From contig JBBDIG010000026.1 of assembly GCA_040880525.1 (NCBI GenBank), forward strand, positions 62,001 through 126,000: 64,000 nucleotides of DNA, written 5' to 3'. The DNA is from Bacteroidia bacterium (lineage in GTDB: Bacteria > Bacteroidota > Bacteroidia > CAILMK01 > JBBDIG01). Below the pieces are notes generated by a model, which was not told where the DNA came from, searched no databases, and saw only the letters and a program-made list of their open reading frames with translations. This document shows positions 17,461 to 27,202 of this stretch, piece by piece; within the stretch, counting starts at the first letter, position 1, and each line of letters starts with the position of its first letter. Position numbers and translations under genes: made by a program.

Positions 17461-20103
17461 TTGAACTCCTGCCCGGCCAACTTATCCACACTTTTTGTTA
17501 TTAACCTGATCCTGTTCATCGTTGCTCCTGCACAGGGGAAAGAAGGGGAGCGTATACTTACCCCTCAGCTCTTTACCAACGCTACGTTTCCCGTGCAAAT
17601 TTACCAGTCCTTTCCTCCTGACACGATTCCGCCCGATACGCTGGACTTTGGTGCTGACAGCCTGGGAAGGGACACAACCTTCCAGGATTCCCTGGACCTT
17701 AGTTCTTCAGCATTTGATTCACCCGTGCCTTACTCGGCAGACGACTCCATCCGGTACGACCTGAAGAAACGCAGGGTGCATTTTTATGGAAACGCCAAAG
17801 TGAAATATCAAAAGATTGAACTGCAGGCGGCTCATATCTATCTGACTCTGGACAGTGCAACAGTGTATGCTGAAGGAGTGGAAGACAGCATGGGCGTGCT
17901 AACGGGCAACCCGGTCTTTATAGAAGGCGCAAGGGAATTCAAGGCCAAACGGATGGCCTATAATTTTGATACTAAAAAGGGAAAGAGCTATGAGATCATA
18001 ACGCAGGAAGGCGAAGGCTTCCTCCATGCAGAGGAGGCGAAGAAGGACAGCAATGACGTGCTGTACGTTCGCCATGCGGCCTACACTACCTGCGACCTTG
18101 AACATCCGCACTACTATATCTCCACCGGCAGAGCCAAGGTAATGCCCGGAAAGCAGATCGTAACGGGGCCGGCCAACCTTGTGGTGGCAGACGTTCCTCT
18201 TCCATTGGCCATTCCATTCGGGTTTTTCCCCGACCAGCAAAAGCAAACCAGCGGGATCATCATTCCGGCTTATGGGGAAACTACCCGGGGCTTTTTCTTT
18301 AACAACGGTGGGGTTTTCTTTTCACTGAATGATTACCTCAACTTCGCACTCACCGGGGATATCTATACCCAGGGCGATTACCGGCTGGCGTTAAGCACCA
18401 AATATGCGAAGCGCTACAAGTACCGCGGAAACCTGGATCTGGAGCAAGCCGTATTATTTGAAGGCGTGCGCGAAACCCCCACCTTCAGCCAGAACAGATC
18501 TTACCGCATTCAATGGACGCATGTTCAGGATCCTAAAGCGCGGCCCAACTCAAACTTTTCCGGCAACGTCAATTTTGCCACCAGCAGCGATTTTGACAAG
18601 GAGCTTTCCATTAATACGAATGAACTGCTCCGCAGTGAGGTCAACTCCAGCATTTCATATTCAAAGGATTTTGCCAATACCCCTTTTCATTTAACCTCAT
18701 CTTTAAACCATTCACAACATACATTTCCCGACACGGTGAATGATGTCCGGTTTACCCTGCCTGATGTTACTTTAACAATGAACCGGGTCACGCCATTTAA
18801 AAGGAAAACTCCGGTGGGTGGCCCAAAGTGGTATGAGTCGCTGGGATTTACTTACCGGCTTTCATATTTAAATGAAATTGAAACCAAAGACACAATTTTC
18901 AGGGATTTTTCACCTGCCGTTTTTCGCGATTTCCGGCAGGGTTTTCAGCATTCAGTTCCTTTATCCACCAGTATTAAAGTGATGAAATATTTTAGGCTGA
19001 ATCCCTCATTCTCCTACAACGGGTTTCTTTATTTTGACCGGGAACGCATCAACTATGATCCTGCGCGGGATACGCTTATTTCCTCTGCAGAAAAAGGATT
19101 TTATGACCTGCATTCCTATAATGTCAATCTTTCCTTGACCACCCTGGTATATGGATTTTATGAAATTAATAAACTTGGAATTACCCAGATGCGGCATGTA
19201 GCAACTCCCGAAGTCTCGTTAAGTTATAAACCAGACTTTGCTCGGTCAAATTATGGATATTATGCAAACTATATAAATGAGGCCGGGGAAAGTGTTACTT
19301 ATTCACTTTATCAATCTAATGTTCATTCTTACCCTGCACAGGGCGAACAGGGCTCATTAATATTTAAATTAAATAATAACTTTGAGATGAAAGTAAAATC
19401 TCAAACGGATACAGGCGAAACGATCAAGAAAATTGTCCTTCTCAGATCACTGGATATTAACTCTTCATACAATTTCCTGGCTGATTCCCATCAATTGGCG
19501 CCTTTCAGGTTAAGTGCCAATACAAATTTTTTGGAGAACTATACTGTCCAGTCCAATGCCACTATACATCCTTACGCTATACGGGATGACAGTTCCGGAA
19601 TTTCAAAGGCTTATGAATGGGATAAAACCGGTAAGCTGGGACGGCTTACGAATTTTGATATTTCATTTAATGCCAGCCTCAATCCCAGGAACAACGACCG
19701 GGAGGACAGGCGGGGTTTGCCTGATACTGATGTATCGCTTTATTATTATGATTATTACGACTATTATGCAGACTTCAGCGTTCCGTGGAATTTAACATTT
19801 GGATATCAGTTCAGATATTCAAAAACTTTAATAGAAAAAAATACAACGCAAACTTTAAATATTACAGGAGATGTAAATATTACAGACAAATGGAAAATAA
19901 ATGTAAGGGGTGATTATGATTTTGAAAATAAGCAGGTGGCGTATGCTGAATTTAAAATTATCAGGGATCTGCATTGCTGGGAAATGCTCTTCAATTGGTC
20001 GCCAATTGGCCCTTACCGAAATTACTATTTTGTACTGCGGGTAAAAAGCACGATCCTCAGCGACCTGAAGCTTGACAAAAGAAGGACACAACGCGATTTT
20101 TGA
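17461..20103 (+). CDS. lptD: LPS-assembly outer-membrane protein LptD
   Basis: 880 residues. It begins at a TTG codon at 17461; no ATG lies in a suitable place and the TTG gives a complete signal peptide (hydrophobic core then VAPAQG). Residues ~85-230 are an OstA/LptA-like jellyroll (KKRRVHFYGNAKVKYQKIEL). PFGFFPDQQKQTSGIIIP at about 250 leads into a large beta-barrel running to the C-terminus. LptD inserts lipopolysaccharide into the outer leaflet. The Bacteroidota version lacks the classic cysteine arrangement of E. coli LptD, as here. The barrel contains an unusual tyrosine-rich tract (YYYDYYDYYADFSV) encoded near 19740. Confidence 0.9.
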   Translation: MNSCPANLSTLFVINLILFIVAPAQGKEGERILTPQLFTNATFPVQIYQSFPPDTIPPDTLDFGADSLGRDTTFQDSLDLSSSAFDSPVPYSADDSIRYDLKKRRVHFYGNAKVKYQKIELQAAHIYLTLDSATVYAEGVEDSMGVLTGNPVFIEGAREFKAKRMAYNFDTKKGKSYEIITQEGEGFLHAEEAKKDSNDVLYVRHAAYTTCDLEHPHYYISTGRAKVMPGKQIVTGPANLVVADVPLPLAIPFGFFPDQQKQTSGIIIPAYGETTRGFFFNNGGVFFSLNDYLNFALTGDIYTQGDYRLALSTKYAKRYKYRGNLDLEQAVLFEGVRETPTFSQNRSYRIQWTHVQDPKARPNSNFSGNVNFATSSDFDKELSINTNELLRSEVNSSISYSKDFANTPFHLTSSLNHSQHTFPDTVNDVRFTLPDVTLTMNRVTPFKRKTPVGGPKWYESLGFTYRLSYLNEIETKDTIFRDFSPAVFRDFRQGFQHSVPLSTSIKVMKYFRLNPSFSYNGFLYFDRERINYDPARDTLISSAEKGFYDLHSYNVNLSLTTLVYGFYEINKLGITQMRHVATPEVSLSYKPDFARSNYGYYANYINEAGESVTYSLYQSNVHSYPAQGEQGSLIFKLNNNFEMKVKSQTDTGETIKKIVLLRSLDINSSYNFLADSHQLAPFRLSANTNFLENYTVQSNATIHPYAIRDDSSGISKAYEWDKTGKLGRLTNFDISFNASLNPRNNDREDRRGLPDTDVSLYYYDYYDYYADFSVPWNLTFGYQFRYSKTLIEKNTTQTLNITGDVNITDKWKINVRGDYDFENKQVAYAEFKIIRDLHCWEMLFNWSPIGPYRNYYFVLRVKSTILSDLKLDKRRTQRDF

Positions 20104-20111
20104 TAATTTTG
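20104..20111 (+). promoter_or_regulatory. -7 promoter element for cinA
   Basis: TAATTTTG, an exact TAnnTTTG match, begins at the base after the lptD stop codon and lies 51 bases before the cinA ATG. cinA may therefore have its own promoter as well as read-through from lptD. Confidence 0.4.
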
Positions 20112-20161
20112 CCACGGTCTCTTTTTCAAAGGATCATCGCTTTTTTTAATATAAATCTCGC

Positions 20162-21406
20162 ATGAAAACCGAAATCCTCATCATAGGAGATGAAATACTG
20201 AACGGTGAAACCCAGGACACCAATTCGCGATTTATAGCCCGGCAACTCTCGCAAATGGGGCTGTTCGTCAACCGCATTACCACAACGGCAGATCATCCTC
20301 AAGCCATCAGCGAAGCCCTGGGCGAGGTACTGAGCCGCGCAGATCTGGTACTCACTACTGGCGGCCTCGGCCCTACGCATGATGACATTACCGCCACCGC
20401 ACTGGCCGGTTTCTTCAATTGCGAAATGATATTTAATGAAGCGGTATACAGCAGCATTAAGGCGCGTTTTGAAAAGAGAAATAAGCCGGTAAATCCGCTC
20501 AGCCGGCAGCAGGCATTTATTCCTCAAAAGGCAAGACCGATTATAAATCCGGTGGGAACCGCGCCTGCTTTGTGGTTCGAGGAAGCAGGTAAAATCGTGG
20601 TGGCGCTGCCGGGTGTTCCCAGCGAAACTGAATTCCTTGTGGAGCACCACATTATGCCGTTGCTGCGAAGTAAATTACCGGATCATTATATCCGCTATCA
20701 TAAGTTGTTTTTTACCGGCATTGGCGAATCAGATCTTGCCCCGATGCTGGCAGAAATTCAGGCCACCCTGCCCAGGGATGTTACAGTAGCCTACCTGCCT
20801 GGCCTCGGCTACGTTAAGATCAGGATTACAGCCTCTGGTGATGATAAGGAAAGAATATCCAGCGCTTTATCCGAAGTGGCCGGTAAAATGAAATCGGTTG
20901 CGTCTCAATATTATTTCGGAGAAAACGAGGACAATTTTGCGCGAATGGTGAGCCGCGGATTAATTACCTCGCAAAAAACAGTATCAGCCGCTGAAAGCTG
21001 TACCGGTGGCTACCTGGCCCATCAGCTCACGAGCATTCCGGGGTGCTCCGCCTATTTTAAAGGAAGTTGCGTGGCTTATCACAATGAGGTGAAGCAGAAC
21101 GTGCTGGGCGTAAAAGCCGAAACGCTTGAAAAATACGGAGCCGTTAGCGAACCCACCGTGAGAGAAATGGTGCTGGGTGCGCTAAGGATATTTGACAGCG
21201 ACATAGCCCTGGCCACCAGCGGGATTGCAGGTCCTGCGGGCGGCAGTGAGGGAAAGCCGGTGGGAACCGTTTTTATCGGTGCCGGAACAAAAGACCATGT
21301 CGAGATCAGGGAATTTCATTTTAATAAAGACCGGATGCAGAATATTATATTAAGCGCTAATATGGCGCTCATCATGTTAAAGCCTTATTTGAATATCGGG
21401 AAATAA
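20162..21406 (+). CDS. cinA: CinA-family protein / nicotinamide-nucleotide amidase
   Basis: 414 residues with both expected domains: an N-terminal MoCF-like domain (~1-170: IIGDEILNGETQDTNSRFIA, TTGGLGPTHDDITATALA) and a C-terminal CinA/PncC domain (~250-410: AAESCTGGYLAHQLTSIPG, CVAYHNEVKQNVLGV, ATSGIAGPAGGSEGKPVG). The C-terminal domain hydrolyses nicotinamide mononucleotide to recycle pyridine nucleotides; the N-terminal domain in characterised relatives has ADP-ribose pyrophosphatase activity. Length is normal. Confidence 0.95.
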   Translation: MKTEILIIGDEILNGETQDTNSRFIARQLSQMGLFVNRITTTADHPQAISEALGEVLSRADLVLTTGGLGPTHDDITATALAGFFNCEMIFNEAVYSSIKARFEKRNKPVNPLSRQQAFIPQKARPIINPVGTAPALWFEEAGKIVVALPGVPSETEFLVEHHIMPLLRSKLPDHYIRYHKLFFTGIGESDLAPMLAEIQATLPRDVTVAYLPGLGYVKIRITASGDDKERISSALSEVAGKMKSVASQYYFGENEDNFARMVSRGLITSQKTVSAAESCTGGYLAHQLTSIPGCSAYFKGSCVAYHNEVKQNVLGVKAETLEKYGAVSEPTVREMVLGALRIFDSDIALATSGIAGPAGGSEGKPVGTVFIGAGTKDHVEIREFHFNKDRMQNIILSANMALIMLKPYLNIGK

Positions 21407-21584
21407 TAAAGATGAGTTTGGTTAATAACGTTTATTCTGAAAATACGGATAAACCAAAACCAAGAACAACTTATTTTCATTTATTCCAAATTATTAGTGA
21501 CGGCAAAAACACAATTAACTCAAACCTTTTACCTAAAGGATGAACAGGTGCTAAATACTAGTGCCCCTGGCAAATGAGCCGTTA

Positions 21585-22553
21585 TTACAAATGTTGCATT
21601 TCAAATACCGGAACTCCCTTTTCTCCGGTGGATGAATAAAAATCAATGAAGTGTAATTTCACATACCGGCCTGCTGTGGTGTGAATAACGTAGTTCAGCT
21701 CAGGCCGGATAATGTATGTAGCCAGATCGAAGTCATAATATTTCCAGTCGTAGCCTATGCTGTTTATTGAATCCTGAAACGTGTACCCGGCAATATCGTC
21801 ATAGCTGATCTCATTAAAATCCATTGTACTTTCTGCCGCAACCTGCACTTTATTCCGGTTTATGAGGCTTCCTGAAACCAGGTAGGCCACATTTCCGGGG
21901 AATACATGAATATATTGGGTAAACAACAAATCCCATTCTTGCTTGCCGGGTTCTATGGGTACGACCTCATCTTTATCAAATGAAAAGCTTATGAAATTCA
22001 CCTCCGGATCCTTTTCTATAGATAAGGTTTTCTCTCCGCTGCCCTCCAGGTTTGCGTAGCGGAAAGTGTAGTGTGTTTCGGTTACTTCTTCAAAAGTTAT
22101 TTTTCGATAGCCGGTGTGGTTTGCAGCTTCGTCATATCCCCGGTCTATAATATATACGGTGGAAGAATTTCGCCAGTCGCCAATGGCTGTGCTGTCAAGG
22201 TTTCCTTTCTGATCGTCCCAGGCCCATGCTGCATTCTGATGGCTGGTAACGGCTGCGAAATCCGTAGTTGCTGCCCTGGCCGCTGCCCCTGCGCGTGCAG
22301 AATTCAGCACAATGTGCCAACCCGTTTCTGAAGCCTCAAAACCCAGGTCCCAGTCAGTCCTTAAATTCCGGCTTACCACCGAGTTGGTTTCCAGATCGTA
22401 AAATACCTGATACCTGTAATCGCTTCCCATATTTACAGAGGCGGTAATTACATCGCCAGGTTCATGGGCAGGAACAGGCAATTCACCTTTGTCGCAACCG
22501 CTGAAAAGAGTCAACCAACCGATTGTGATGATCCAATGAGAATTATTTTTCAT
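21585..22553 (-). CDS. HmuY-family heme-binding lipoprotein
   Basis: 322 residues from the ATG at 22553. A longer frame upstream exists but overlaps the receptor gene and hides the lipoprotein signal (hydrophobic stretch then FSGC, cysteine ~20). The body matches the HmuY layout: ITASVNMGSDYRYQVFYDLE, WDLGFEASETGWHIVLNS near 70-90, WAWDD, and a closing WDLLFTQYIHVF...YDWKYYDF section. HmuY-type proteins capture heme at the cell surface and pass it to a TonB-dependent receptor. Here the receptor gene is directly upstream and overlaps by 11 bases, so production is coupled. Last gene of the 28444-21585 operon. No obvious conserved heme-ligand pair can be assigned by eye. Confidence 0.8.
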   Translation of the reverse strand: MKNNSHWIITIGWLTLFSGCDKGELPVPAHEPGDVITASVNMGSDYRYQVFYDLETNSVVSRNLRTDWDLGFEASETGWHIVLNSARAGAAARAATTDFAAVTSHQNAAWAWDDQKGNLDSTAIGDWRNSSTVYIIDRGYDEAANHTGYRKITFEEVTETHYTFRYANLEGSGEKTLSIEKDPEVNFISFSFDKDEVVPIEPGKQEWDLLFTQYIHVFPGNVAYLVSGSLINRNKVQVAAESTMDFNEISYDDIAGYTFQDSINSIGYDWKYYDFDLATYIIRPELNYVIHTTAGRYVKLHFIDFYSSTGEKGVPVFEMQHL

Positions 22554-24813
22554 GAGATGTAGAGAAAAAATTAAGATCAAATTTAACTGCGGTAAAAAAT
22601 GAACGGCCCCAGGAAACGGGTACGTTACCACTGGCTGTAGAGTGTACACCTGCGGAAGTGCCGGTGGTAGCAATATCCTGCACATCCAGCAGATTTTTGG
22701 CTCCCAGAGTCCACGTCAGCCGCTTGTTCCAGAAAGTCCGTGAGGCAGTCAGATCCATAAGATGGTAGCTGCCTATGCGCGTTTGGAGAATATCACCCTC
22801 ATCATCCATTGCGAAACCGGGCAAAGCGCCAGTGTATTTATAAAAGGCAGCCACATTGGTGCGTATTTTCGCGAAGTGATATAACATGCTGCCCCGAATT
22901 TCTCCCGAATAACTGAAATCCGGGACGTTTTCTGTAGCGGAAATGCCGTTGGAACGCCCTGTGTAGGAGGCGCCAGCGCTCAGCTTCAGGTGCCGCGTCA
23001 TTAATTCTGCACCGGCCTGCGCTCCAAATGTTCGGAAGCGGCCTATATTAATATATGTGAATTCTGTCCCGCTTCCGTTTTGCGCCAGCGTGATCAGGTT
23101 TCGGATGTCATTCCAGAAGCCTCCGCTTTCAAGTTTAAGGATTCGCTGTCCCTTCACCTGCTGCCATACAATATTCAATTGCAGGTTATCCGATTCTTCA
23201 GCATTCAATGCGGCATTGCCAAGAATATTATGATTTACATCTACAAATTCAAAATATAATTCTTTGAGAGAAGGTGCTCTGAATCCACGTGCGTACGAAG
23301 CACGGAAGGTGGATTTGCGCCATTTGTACCGCACATTAATAGAAGGAACCAGCGGTGCATTGTAAGTTGAATTATAGGCATAGCGCAAGCCGGGCCGGAA
23401 AGTGAGCGGTTCGATGGGCCGGTATTCTGCACTTGCAAACAGTGCTGCATCCAGCATTTCCTGCTTCTCCCTGCCGGTGCGTTTTCCCCGGGCTGTTTCC
23501 AGGTTCAGGTCATACCCAGCCTCAAAATTCACTTTTACGCTGTCTGCGGAAGTAGTGAAACTCCCTCTGGACATCCAGTTGATGAATTGTGAGGTATCCT
23601 GATCATCCGGGTTGGGAGAAAGTTCCTGCTCCAGGTTGGTAAGGTCCTTAAAATAGGTGTTCTTTATCCTTCTGAAATTATTGTGAGATGCCAGCACATT
23701 GATGTTTTTATGCCTGCCAATTTTCCCGGAGAGTTGCAAGCCTCCATTTGCGCGCCTGGTGTTGTAGTAGTCGTCAAAAGCTGTTTCGCGGTAGGGTTTG
23801 CGGGGCGCACCGCGATTAGTGATGGTTTCGGTGAATATGTCGCCAAAGGGGGAGAAGGAGAACTTCTTTAACTTGTAGCGAAACCGGCCTTGGACAAAAT
23901 GCTGCTCCTTTGGATTCCATTCCCTGACTCTGCTGCTGTCTGCAAGGCGTTTTTCAGGAAACTGCAATTGTGGATCATTGGGCGACCAGCCATCAAAATA
24001 ATTGCGCCCGCCTGAAAAATCGAAACCGTAATTTGTTTTGCTCCAGCCTATCCTTGCATCGGCATTGTATTGCCCGGCTGTTTCGTAGTAGGTGTTGGCT
24101 CCGGCAGAGAGCCCGCTACGGCTGCCTTTTTTAGTAATGATATTGATGGTTCCGGCCAGGGCATCCGTTCCATAGTTTACGGAGAGCGGCCCCTCCACAA
24201 TCTCAATGCGTTCCACATTATTCAGATTGATTTGGCTGAGGTCAATATTGCCATTCAACCGTCCGGTGATGGGAACGCCATCCATCAATATCTTCACATT
24301 CTGTCCGGAAATACCCTGGATGCTGAGGCTGCTGCCCAGCACATTATCCTGCGAGATCCGGACGTTCAGCTCGTTTTGCAGCACATCCCGCAGCGTTATG
24401 GCTCCCTGTGCATCTATCTTTTTCCGGTCAATGATCTTCACCTTGTGAACCGCCTTTTCGGGGCTGTTCGGGGCATATTGCGCTGTCACGATCATGCCGT
24501 TCAATGCCACCGCTGAAGGCTGCATCCGGTAGCTTTTCTTTGCTCCGGCCGGCAGCGTATCCGTTATTTTATAGAATCCGATATATGTTATTTCAATACT
24601 AAATACCGGGTGCTGCCGGGTAAAGGTTTCAGGAATTATTGCCGTACCTGAGTCACCCGTGATCGCCATGCCGGATGCAGCGCCTGCGACTCCTGAGTAG
24701 ACCACGTGAGCAAAAGGCAGCGGCTCTCCCAAATCATCCATCACCGTGATCACTGTCTGGCTATGACCACGGATTGCGGTGAACATCAGCAGCAAAAAAA
24801 GGCTGAACCTCAT
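22543..24813 (-). CDS. TonB-dependent outer-membrane receptor (heme/metallophore type)
   Basis: 756 residues. Signal peptide to ~19 (RGHSQ). A carboxypeptidase-regulatory-like beta-sandwich follows (20-100, VITVMDDLGEPLPFAHVVYS), typical of Bacteroidota receptors. The plug is at ~120-228 (LRDVLQNELNVRIS, KILMDGVPITGRLNG, VERIEIVEGPLSVNYGTDAL). A 22-strand barrel fills the rest, with YARGFRAPSLKELYFEF near 515, the position of the FRAP/NPNL region in heme receptors. Flanked by an HmuY-type lipoprotein gene (11-base overlap) and a flavin/iron-sulfur membrane protein gene (4-base ATGA overlap), so it is most likely a heme or other metal-tetrapyrrole transporter. Energy comes from TonB-ExbBD, not encoded here. 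Confidence 0.9.
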   Translation of the reverse strand: MRFSLFLLLMFTAIRGHSQTVITVMDDLGEPLPFAHVVYSGVAGAASGMAITGDSGTAIIPETFTRQHPVFSIEITYIGFYKITDTLPAGAKKSYRMQPSAVALNGMIVTAQYAPNSPEKAVHKVKIIDRKKIDAQGAITLRDVLQNELNVRISQDNVLGSSLSIQGISGQNVKILMDGVPITGRLNGNIDLSQINLNNVERIEIVEGPLSVNYGTDALAGTINIITKKGSRSGLSAGANTYYETAGQYNADARIGWSKTNYGFDFSGGRNYFDGWSPNDPQLQFPEKRLADSSRVREWNPKEQHFVQGRFRYKLKKFSFSPFGDIFTETITNRGAPRKPYRETAFDDYYNTRRANGGLQLSGKIGRHKNINVLASHNNFRRIKNTYFKDLTNLEQELSPNPDDQDTSQFINWMSRGSFTTSADSVKVNFEAGYDLNLETARGKRTGREKQEMLDAALFASAEYRPIEPLTFRPGLRYAYNSTYNAPLVPSINVRYKWRKSTFRASYARGFRAPSLKELYFEFVDVNHNILGNAALNAEESDNLQLNIVWQQVKGQRILKLESGGFWNDIRNLITLAQNGSGTEFTYINIGRFRTFGAQAGAELMTRHLKLSAGASYTGRSNGISATENVPDFSYSGEIRGSMLYHFAKIRTNVAAFYKYTGALPGFAMDDEGDILQTRIGSYHLMDLTASRTFWNKRLTWTLGAKNLLDVQDIATTGTSAGVHSTASGNVPVSWGRSFFTAVKFDLNFFSTSHEK

Positions 24814-26189
24814 TTTTTCTTTGGTTTATAATTTACACTGTCTGAAACAAAGTCCAGCACCGAGCCGGTAGGGCAGAGGAGGCGGCACCAAAGCATTGGA
24901 TACCGGACGCTGAGCAACACAACGCCAATAGCCACAAAAAACCACATAGCGAGGAAGTCAGGCCCAAACAGATCAGGAAAAAGCTCATAGTTGCTCCAAC
25001 TTCGCAACCCCAGCAAAACTCCCACTATCAGTACGATTGCAAGAGCTCCGCGAATTCTTTTTACCCATTTATTCGGAATAAAGAATTTGGTGCTTGCCTT
25101 TTTTGGAGCCATCTGCAGGAGCAGCCGCTGCACGTTTCCAAAAGGGCAAACGTATTTGCAGTATGTGTTTTTACCCCAAATAGCGCCCAGCAGTACAAAC
25201 AGCGCATACAGGCCGGTGAGCGATGAAACCGTAGTTCCGATAAAAGGATGTAAAAAGGAGATGTAGGTGAATGAATTGTTGAGAAAGAACCCAATATAAG
25301 CGACCGAAATAATACTCAGGATGATGATCCCGCGCTTGCTCTTCCGCCATTTTTTTTGATAACCATAAATGAAAATGGAGAGAATAACCAGAATGTGGGC
25401 GACCCACCATAAGCTTAGCCCGGCCTCTACTGCAAAGCCCTCTGCATCCTCCAGAGCGGCAAAAGAGAAAAGCGGCTCTGGTGCTGCTTCATGGATCAGC
25501 GCTGTGGCGGTTTTGGCGATGGCTTCTGAGGTGATGGTGGCGCCCGAAACGCCATCCACCAGATGCTCCTTTTCCAAAGGTAAACCCTGGTATTGCTCGT
25601 AATAGCCCCGGTTGCTCATGCGCTGCAGGTAGCTTTCCGTTTCTTTGGATGAGACGTGATGGACCGTGCGCAATGTCCCGTCTTTGCTAAGCACTACGCC
25701 CACATTTATCAACCCGGCATATCCATGAATATCATTGATAATTCCTTTGCTTTCCAGGTACAGCAACTTGTCATTTCCTTCTGCACTCACGTAATAAAAA
25801 TTATCGCTGGACTTGAGCTGCAAAGGATTTTCGTTGCCTAAAATGGTTTTTGCATGTTCGAGCAATTGCTCCACGAATTCGCCCGTGGCATTCGCATCAT
25901 TCTCAGGAGAAACGATTATCCCGGCATTTTCGCTGTTCACCGGCTTATCCAGGATGAGGCCGTGGCCAAAGCCTTTGGTTTCTTCATCCTCAATGGTTCC
26001 GAAATTCTGGCGCTCGGCTCTCTCACCCACCAGTCCGGGTTTGGAAAATTCAGTCTCCTCCTGTTCCAGGTTAATTACTTGAAGGTCTTGCAGCAAAGGC
26101 CCGTTTATCCAGAAAAACATGAAAAAGCCAGCAACGGCAAGTGTGGCCAGGAGCTTCAGTTTTTCCTGCCTTATGAAATTAACGGGCAC
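24810..26189 (-). CDS. NosR-like membrane protein: flavinylated FMN-binding domain plus 4Fe-4S motifs
   Basis: 459 residues. Helix 1 (12-30) anchors the protein. A periplasmic FMN-binding domain follows (~125-235), carrying the covalent flavinylation motif DGVSGATITS at 212-221 with T218 as the expected acceptor for ApbE-transferred FMN. About five helices follow (260-425). Two cysteine pairs sit beside the membrane: CKYVCPFG (C344, C348) and CRLLCPTG (C435, C439), as in the 4Fe-4S_5 family (NosR/NapH/CcoG relatives). Proteins of this plan move electrons between the quinone/cytoplasmic side and periplasmic acceptors. The ATGA overlap with the receptor gene and the 5-base gap to the chelatase gene place it in tetrapyrrole or iron metabolism. 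My inference is a reductant supply for periplasmic heme or iron handling. Confidence 0.85.
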   Translation of the reverse strand: MPVNFIRQEKLKLLATLAVAGFFMFFWINGPLLQDLQVINLEQEETEFSKPGLVGERAERQNFGTIEDEETKGFGHGLILDKPVNSENAGIIVSPENDANATGEFVEQLLEHAKTILGNENPLQLKSSDNFYYVSAEGNDKLLYLESKGIINDIHGYAGLINVGVVLSKDGTLRTVHHVSSKETESYLQRMSNRGYYEQYQGLPLEKEHLVDGVSGATITSEAIAKTATALIHEAAPEPLFSFAALEDAEGFAVEAGLSLWWVAHILVILSIFIYGYQKKWRKSKRGIIILSIISVAYIGFFLNNSFTYISFLHPFIGTTVSSLTGLYALFVLLGAIWGKNTYCKYVCPFGNVQRLLLQMAPKKASTKFFIPNKWVKRIRGALAIVLIVGVLLGLRSWSNYELFPDLFGPDFLAMWFFVAIGVVLLSVRYPMLWCRLLCPTGSVLDFVSDSVNYKPKKK

Positions 26190-26194
26190 CTTTA

Positions 26195-27097
26195 TTAAAG
26201 CGATTCTACGGTTTCATTGGAAATCTGCACTACCCATTTATTCAGGTTGTCATCGGGCAGAATGGCATCCTGCACGTAGTGCACCCTGCCGGAGTTCTCT
26301 ACTTCATCTACGGCCTTCTGAATAATGTCGTTCTGGAAATAGGGATCGTTGGCCACGAGCACCGGCACTACCAGCACCTCGTCTTCCAGTTGAAACAGTT
26401 TGGTTATACCGTCTTTTGTCGGGGAGGTAGAATAGTTCACCAGGTGTCCGCACCAGGCGTAGGCAATGCTCTCATGGCCGGTTTTTACTTTCAGGTATTT
26501 GCCAATATCCTCCACCATTTTTTCCCATTGCTGGTTGTATTGCTCGTCTCCATAAGCCACCAGCAGAATTCCCTCGTTTTGGGCGTTTTTGCTCAAGGCA
26601 CGTACCCTGCGCTCCACATTCTTTTTGAGCAGCGTGGTATAGTCCAGTGCAGGAGTTACCGTAACGCGGGCTTTGGGTTTATATACTTCGATCTTCTCTT
26701 TTGCCAGTTCTTCACGGATTTTCTGGTCATTCATTATTCCGCAAATCACAGGGATGTCATGAGAATAGTGCGAACTGACCGTCAGGAAAATAGGCACAAC
26801 CACGATTTCGTCATAGTTCTCTTCATCATATTCTTTAAGGCGGGTGGCTATTGACGGCTCATTGTATTCCATAAAAGCTGTACGTACATCCGCGATTCTT
26901 GGATTTTTCAGCATTTCTGCTTTTACGGTTTCCTCAACGTCCACCAGCATATCGCGCCACATCTCAGAATGCGATCCATGATTCACCAGCACTATCCCCA
27001 CTTTTTTTCCCTTAGCTGAAGTTTCTTCAGGTTGTTGTTGCTTGCATGCCCCGGCAACTATTCCCACGAGCATAATCAGAATGATAAGTTTTTTCAT
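26195..27097 (-). CDS. Periplasmic lipoprotein of the CbiK/CbiX sirohydrochlorin cobaltochelatase family
   Basis: 300 residues. A lipoprotein signal ends VAGAC (C18), so unlike ordinary CbiK/CbiX it is envelope-located. The class II chelatase fold is visible as two similar halves (~32-160 and ~175-275), each opening with a beta strand and glycine loop (GIVLVNHGSH; GILLVAYGD). Candidate metal/porphyrin residues are H40 and H43, H110 and H113 in SSHYSHDIPVICG, and H218 in AWCGH. Family enzymes insert cobalt or iron into sirohydrochlorin; a periplasmic CbiK of Desulfovibrio that can bind heme is known. Sandwiched between an HmuY-like protein and a flavin/Fe-S protein in a TonB-receptor operon, a role in periplasmic heme handling or demetallation is more likely than cobalamin synthesis; that is inference. 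Confidence 0.82.
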   Translation of the reverse strand: MKKLIILIMLVGIVAGACKQQQPEETSAKGKKVGIVLVNHGSHSEMWRDMLVDVEETVKAEMLKNPRIADVRTAFMEYNEPSIATRLKEYDEENYDEIVVVPIFLTVSSHYSHDIPVICGIMNDQKIREELAKEKIEVYKPKARVTVTPALDYTTLLKKNVERRVRALSKNAQNEGILLVAYGDEQYNQQWEKMVEDIGKYLKVKTGHESIAYAWCGHLVNYSTSPTKDGITKLFQLEDEVLVVPVLVANDPYFQNDIIQKAVDEVENSGRVHYVQDAILPDDNLNKWVVQISNETVESL

Positions 27098-27125
27098 TTT
27101 CTGGCTTTTTTGAATTGATTTTTAA

Positions 27126-27167
27126 AATGGAAATGTCCATCAGATTTACTGACCGGACATTTCCATT
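27126..27167 (-). terminator. Intra-operon hairpin (possible attenuator or mRNA stabiliser)
   Basis: Perfect 13-bp arms (AATGGAAATGTCC at 27126-27138; complement at 27155-27167) around a 16-base loop. It lies between the HmuY-T9SS gene and the chelatase gene. The downstream T run on the minus strand is interrupted, so it is probably a partial terminator or a 3'-end stabiliser that lets the first gene be expressed more than the rest. Confidence 0.6.
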
Positions 27168-27168
27168 A

Positions 27169-27202
27169 TTGGGTTGCTACTATTTTTGGGTTGCTACTAT
27201 TT
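27169..27202. repeat. Exact tandem duplication of a 17-bp unit overlapping a stop codon
   Basis: The unit TTGGGTTGCTACTATTT occurs twice without a gap (27169-27185 and 27186-27202). The second copy contains the stop codon of the HmuY-T9SS gene (TAG at 27199-27197). It is adjacent to the hairpin at 27126-27167. Confidence 0.9.
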
